In this document: piece by piece, positions 60,544 to 64,000 of the stretch
Numbering within the stretch: the stretch's first letter is position 1
Layout: every line of letters starts with the position of its first letter
Source: Bacillus sp. CGMCC 1.16541
GTDB taxonomy: Bacteria > Bacillota > Bacilli > Bacillales > Bacillaceae_H
Direction of reading: 5' to 3'
NCBI RefSeq assembly: GCF_003184905.1
Contig: NZ_QFRU01000009.1
Span: 72,150 to 136,149, forward strand
Length of the DNA: 64,000 bases
Position numbers and translations under genes: made by a program
Notes under the pieces: generated by a model
The model's database searches: none
What the model was told of the DNA's origin: nothing
What the model saw: only the letters and a program-made list of their open reading frames with translations

Positions 60544-62418
60544 ATGACAAAACAACCATTTAAAGCCGAATCGAAGCGATTACTAGACATGATGATTCAT
60601 TCTATTTACTCTCAAAAAGAGATTTTTCTCCGAGAGCTCATTTCCAATTCAAGTGACGCGATTGATAAGCTTTACTATAAAGCTTTAACAGATGATTCAC
60701 TTCAATTCGATCAAAGTCAATACTTTATCAAAATTACAGCAAACAAAGAAACAAGAACATTAGCTATTTTAGATACAGGTATTGGCATGACAAAAGAGGA
60801 ACTTGAAAACAATCTTGGAACCATTGCAAAAAGCGGATCTCTTGCATTCAAAACAGAAAATGAATTAAAAGATGGACACGATATTATTGGGCAGTTCGGA
60901 GTTGGCTTTTACTCTTCTTTTATGGTAGCTGATAAAGTAACGGTTATCACAAAGCCTTTTGGTAGTGACGTGGCATATAAATGGGAGTCAACAGGAGCGG
61001 ATGGATACACAATTGAAGAAGCAGAGAAAGAAAGTGTTGGAACCGAAGTCCTTTTAACAATTAAAGAGAATACAGAAGAAGAAACCTATGATGAATACCT
61101 TGATGAGCACCGCCTTCGTTCTATTGTGAAAAAGTACTCTGACTTTATTCGTTATCCTATTAAGATGGACGTCACAACAAGTCGTCTAAAAGAAGGAAGC
61201 GAGTCTGAATTTGAACAAATTCAAGAAGAACAAGTCATCAATAGTATGGTTCCGATTTGGCGCAAAAACAAAAGCGAACTAACTGATGCAGATTATGAAG
61301 CATTTTATCACGAAAAACATTACGGATTCGATCAGCCACTTAAACACATTCACATTAGTGTAGATGGTACAATTCGTTATCAATCTATCTTGTTTATTCC
61401 AGAAAAAACACCGTTCGATTATTACACAAAGGAATACGAAAAAGGCTTAGAACTTTATTCTAATGGTGTGCTAATTATGAACAAATGCGGTGATTTACTT
61501 CCTGATTACTTTGGGTTTGTAAAAGGATTGGTCGATTCAGAGGATTTATCACTAAATATCTCTCGAGAAATTTTACAACAAGACCGTCAGTTAAAATTTA
61601 TCGCCAAAAACATTAAAAATAAGATTAAAAGTCAATTGAAAACGATGTTAAAAAATGAGCGAGAGAAATATGAAACTTTCTTTGAATCATTTGGTAAACA
61701 GCTAAAATACGGTGTGTATAGCGACTTTGGCGCGAATAAAGAAGATTTACAAGACTTACTAATGTTTTATTCATCAAAAGAAAAGAAACTTGTCACACTA
61801 GCAGAATATGTGTCAAGAATGCCTGAAGATCAAACTCACATCTATTATGCGTCAGGTGATTCATACGATCGTATCGCAAACATGCCACAAACTGAACTTG
61901 TACAAGATAAAGGTTATGAAATCTTATACTTTGTCGACGAAATTGATGAGTTTGCGATTAAAATGTTGATGAACTACGAAGGAAAAGAATTTAAATCTGT
62001 TTCAAGCGGTGACTTAAATCTTGATGATTCTACCAAGGATACAGGTGATACAACGACTGAGCATAAAGAACTTTTCGAATATATGCAAGAAAAGTTAGCC
62101 GGTAAAGTAAAAAAGGTCAAAGAATCAAAGCGTTTGAAAACACACCCTGTCTGCTTATCAACAGAAGGGGAAGTAACAATTGAAATGGAAAAAATCCTAA
62201 GTGCTATGCCAGATAATCAAAACATTAAAGCGGATAAAGTGTTAGAAATCAATCCAAATCATGACATCTTTAAAGCACTTACACACGCATTTGAGAACGA
62301 CAAGGAAAAGGTTGATCTCTATACAAACCTATTATATAACCAAGCTCTTCTTATTGAAGGACTTCCACTTGAAGATCCAGTCGCATTTACTAATGACATG
62401 TGCAAAGTCATGGTTTGA
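60544..62418 (+). CDS. htpG: Molecular chaperone HtpG (Hsp90)
   Basis: 624 aa. N-terminal GHKL ATPase: [28 protein letters not shown], and [17 protein letters not shown]; middle domain with [13 protein letters not shown] and [20 protein letters not shown] (with the catalytic-loop Arg); C-terminal dimerisation domain. Folds client proteins with DnaK. Start 60544 has AAAGGGG; the longer reading frame to 60526 is not needed. A CIRCE-like site precedes it. Confidence 0.95.
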   Translation: MTKQPFKAESKRLLDMMIHSIYSQKEIFLRELISNSSDAIDKLYYKALTDDSLQFDQSQYFIKITANKETRTLAILDTGIGMTKEELENNLGTIAKSGSLAFKTENELKDGHDIIGQFGVGFYSSFMVADKVTVITKPFGSDVAYKWESTGADGYTIEEAEKESVGTEVLLTIKENTEEETYDEYLDEHRLRSIVKKYSDFIRYPIKMDVTTSRLKEGSESEFEQIQEEQVINSMVPIWRKNKSELTDADYEAFYHEKHYGFDQPLKHIHISVDGTIRYQSILFIPEKTPFDYYTKEYEKGLELYSNGVLIMNKCGDLLPDYFGFVKGLVDSEDLSLNISREILQQDRQLKFIAKNIKNKIKSQLKTMLKNEREKYETFFESFGKQLKYGVYSDFGANKEDLQDLLMFYSSKEKKLVTLAEYVSRMPEDQTHIYYASGDSYDRIANMPQTELVQDKGYEILYFVDEIDEFAIKMLMNYEGKEFKSVSSGDLNLDDSTKDTGDTTTEHKELFEYMQEKLAGKVKKVKESKRLKTHPVCLSTEGEVTIEMEKILSAMPDNQNIKADKVLEINPNHDIFKALTHAFENDKEKVDLYTNLLYNQALLIEGLPLEDPVAFTNDMCKVMV

Positions 62419-62441
62419 TGTAGTCGATAGTAGACAATGAT

Positions 62442-62500
62442 ATACCTCTCTTTAAGTAGACAGATTTTAAAATTTGCTACTTAAAGAGAGGTATTTTTTA
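62442..62500 (+). terminator. Terminator of htpG
   Basis: Perfect 17-bp arms ATACCTCTCTTTAAGTA (62442-62458) / TACTTAAAGAGAGGTAT (62478-62494), then Ts. Confidence 0.9.
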
Positions 62501-62521
62501 TCTTAGGGCGAACTAACTTTG

Positions 62522-62562
62522 AGGGAGAGAAAGGAAAAGGCTTTTTGCTTTTTCTCCCTTTT
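62522..62562 (+). other. Hairpin in the cbiA leader
   Basis: AGGGAGA (62522-62528) pairs with TCTCCCT (62553-62559), with further AAAAGG/CTTTTT pairing inside, followed by a short T run. Possibly a weak attenuator. No B12 box is present. Confidence 0.35.
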
Positions 62563-62582
62563 TGGAGAGGAGACTGTATTAG

Positions 62583-63992
62583 ATGACTGATAGAAGACTT
62601 GTTATTGGGGGTACTGGAAGTGGTGTTGGCAAAACGACACTAACAATTGGATTAATGTCTGCATTGATGAAAAAAGGCTTAACTGTTCAAGGGTTCAAGT
62701 GTGGTCCAGATTATATCGACCCTACATATCATACTGCCGTTACAAAACGTCCTTCTAGGAATTTAGACAGTTGGATGTTATCAGAAGATACTGTTATTGA
62801 TATTTTAGCACACGGAAGCAAAGGAGCAGACATTTCGATCATTGAAGGGGTAATGGGTTTTTTTGACGGAAAAGACCCAAAAACAAACGAAGGTAGCACA
62901 GCCGACATTAGTATCATTACAAAAAGCCCTGTTTTATTAGTCGTCAATTGTGAGAGTGTGGCGAGAAGTGCGGCTGCTATTGTCAAAGGGTTTCAACTAT
63001 TGGATGAGAAGCCAAATATTGTTGGTGTCATAGCCAATAAAGTAGGAAGCGAGGGACACTTTAATCTTGTCAAAACCGCCATCGAGCAAGAGTGTCACAT
63101 TCCTGTCATTGGTTATTTGAAGCGAGAGCTTGAGGTTGAAATACCAGAAAGGCACCTTGGGCTTATCCCATCAATTGAACGAGGTGAACTTGATTCATTC
63201 TTTGATAAATTGGGAGACCTTGTCCTTGAAACAATTGACATGGATCAATTGCTTGAATTATCAACTTCTCCTTCACTTAATAGAATTGACGCGCTCGCTC
63301 TGTTCAACAAAAAAAGGGAACCAACAATTAAACTAGCAGTCGCAAAAGATGCAGCTTTTAACTTTTACTACCCTGAAAATCTTGAAATCTTACAATCTTA
63401 CGGTGCAGAAATTGTTTATTTTTCACCACTTGCAAATGAACCGTTACCACTCGATGTAGATGGACTCTATCTTGGTGGTGGATTTCCTGAAGAGTTTGCG
63501 CATGCGCTATCACAAAACGATGTAGCGAAAACTTCCATTAAACAAGCCATCGAACGAGGAGTCCCTACGCTAGCTGAATGTGGAGGATTTATGTATCTAA
63601 CTGAGTGGATTCAAACAACAGATAATCAACGTTATTCCATGGTAGGAATTATTTCTGGTCATGTAAGCATGCAACCTAAACTAGCGGCATTAGGTTATCG
63701 AGAAATTAGTGGGCGAGAGGAGAACTTCTTGATTGGCAAATATGAACAAGCAAGAGGACATGAGTTTCATTACTCCACTTTTCACTCAGATGGTGATTTT
63801 GATTATGCGTATGAGACGAAAGGAATGCGCGGAAAAACGACAGAAGGGTATTTAAAGAAAAACATTGTAGCGGGATATACTCATTTTCATTTCGCTTCGA
63901 ATCCTCAATTGGTGGAAAATTGGATTACTCATTGTAAGAAAATAAAGGACAACCGAGTGTCTGGCGCAGCAAAAAGAAGTGTGTTGCCCTAA
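62583..63992 (+). CDS. cbiA: Cobyrinic acid a,c-diamide synthase
   Basis: 469 aa, CobB/CbiA. Amidates the a and c carboxyls of cobyrinic acid. Seen: synthetase P-loop-like GGTGSGVGKTTLTIGLM, FKCGPDYIDPTYH, IIEGVMGFFDG; C-terminal amidotransferase-like domain with GLYLGGGFPEEFA and LAECGGFMYL (Cys nucleophile), and GYTHFHFASNP. AGAGGAG upstream. It sits alone after htpG, 54 kb from the riboswitch operon, with no riboswitch of its own. Confidence 0.94.
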   Translation: MTDRRLVIGGTGSGVGKTTLTIGLMSALMKKGLTVQGFKCGPDYIDPTYHTAVTKRPSRNLDSWMLSEDTVIDILAHGSKGADISIIEGVMGFFDGKDPKTNEGSTADISIITKSPVLLVVNCESVARSAAAIVKGFQLLDEKPNIVGVIANKVGSEGHFNLVKTAIEQECHIPVIGYLKRELEVEIPERHLGLIPSIERGELDSFFDKLGDLVLETIDMDQLLELSTSPSLNRIDALALFNKKREPTIKLAVAKDAAFNFYYPENLEILQSYGAEIVYFSPLANEPLPLDVDGLYLGGGFPEEFAHALSQNDVAKTSIKQAIERGVPTLAECGGFMYLTEWIQTTDNQRYSMVGIISGHVSMQPKLAALGYREISGREENFLIGKYEQARGHEFHYSTFHSDGDFDYAYETKGMRGKTTEGYLKKNIVAGYTHFHFASNPQLVENWITHCKKIKDNRVSGAAKRSVLP

Positions 63993-64000
63993 AACATTTT

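Noticed and set aside
62419..62582. Possible second cobalamin riboswitch before cbiA
   Set aside because: No B12 box or conserved aptamer blocks; the space is filled by the htpG terminator and a short hairpin.
1..64000. tRNA, rRNA, insertion sequence, prophage, att site or replication origin
   Set aside because: None of the corresponding sequences, transposase or integrase motifs, or terminal repeats were recognised anywhere in the window.

Overview
The window is about 64 kb of a low-GC, endospore-forming member of the Bacillaceae. Support comes from small acid-soluble spore proteins (SspO, SspP, SspN, Tlp), a CotM-like coat protein, AGGAGG-type ribosome sites with frequent TTG/GTG starts, and a gene order (cotM-like, sspP, sspO, citB, yneN, sspN, tlp, yneP, yneR, plsY, yneT, parE, parC) that matches the corresponding Bacillus subtilis segment as I remember it. 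No rRNA, tRNA, CRISPR array, phage or transposase was recognised.

Layout. 1-3.6 kb: an SDR dehydrogenase, a YdcF-like membrane protein, and a yhdT-panF pantothenate uptake pair behind a 16-bp inverted repeat. 3.6-8.8 kb: a cobalamin-riboswitch operon, cobO-cobQ-btuF-btuC-btuD, for corrinoid uptake and late assembly; a cbiA gene lies alone at the other end (62.6 kb). 9-15.5 kb: accessory genes (Hsp20-like, PAS-STAS, PaiB, a frameshifted alpha/beta hydrolase, secreted unknowns, an M42 peptidase), a possible minus-strand small RNA near 13.7 kb and a 16-codon mini-gene at 11.3 kb. 15.7-35.3 kb: the spore/aconitase/topoisomerase IV block, with a likely CcpC operator at citB. 35.4-49.7 kb: a LysE exporter, a four-gene unknown operon (YqcI, cupin, isochorismatase-like, GNAT), cstA with a CcpA cre-like site, a small Cys-Cys-ending protein next to an ArsA/Get3 ATPase, ilvE, a SWIM/SNF2 helicase, a metallo-beta-lactamase protein, a Gly/Tyr-rich repeat protein and an NlpC/P60 hydrolase. 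49.9-60.4 kb: a D-amino-acid-oxidase-like enzyme, then a fatty-acid/acyl-CoA catabolism cluster with a TetR regulator and two related palindromic operators. 60.5-64 kb: htpG behind a CIRCE-like element, then cbiA.

The most striking observation is inside the acyl-CoA cluster. Three former genes (acyl-CoA ligase, SDR, enoyl-CoA hydratase) keep their ribosome site, start and last codons but have lost the middle, and a fourth (another enoyl-CoA hydratase) keeps only its head. Either this locus has suffered repeated internal deletions, or the assembly is wrong here. The surviving genes (acyl-CoA dehydrogenases, SDR, hydroxyacyl-CoA dehydrogenase, ACAD10-like phosphotransferase) resemble the parts list of 4-hydroxyacyl-CoA catabolism as well as ordinary beta-oxidation.

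All functions are from reading motifs and recalled families; no search or folding program was run.
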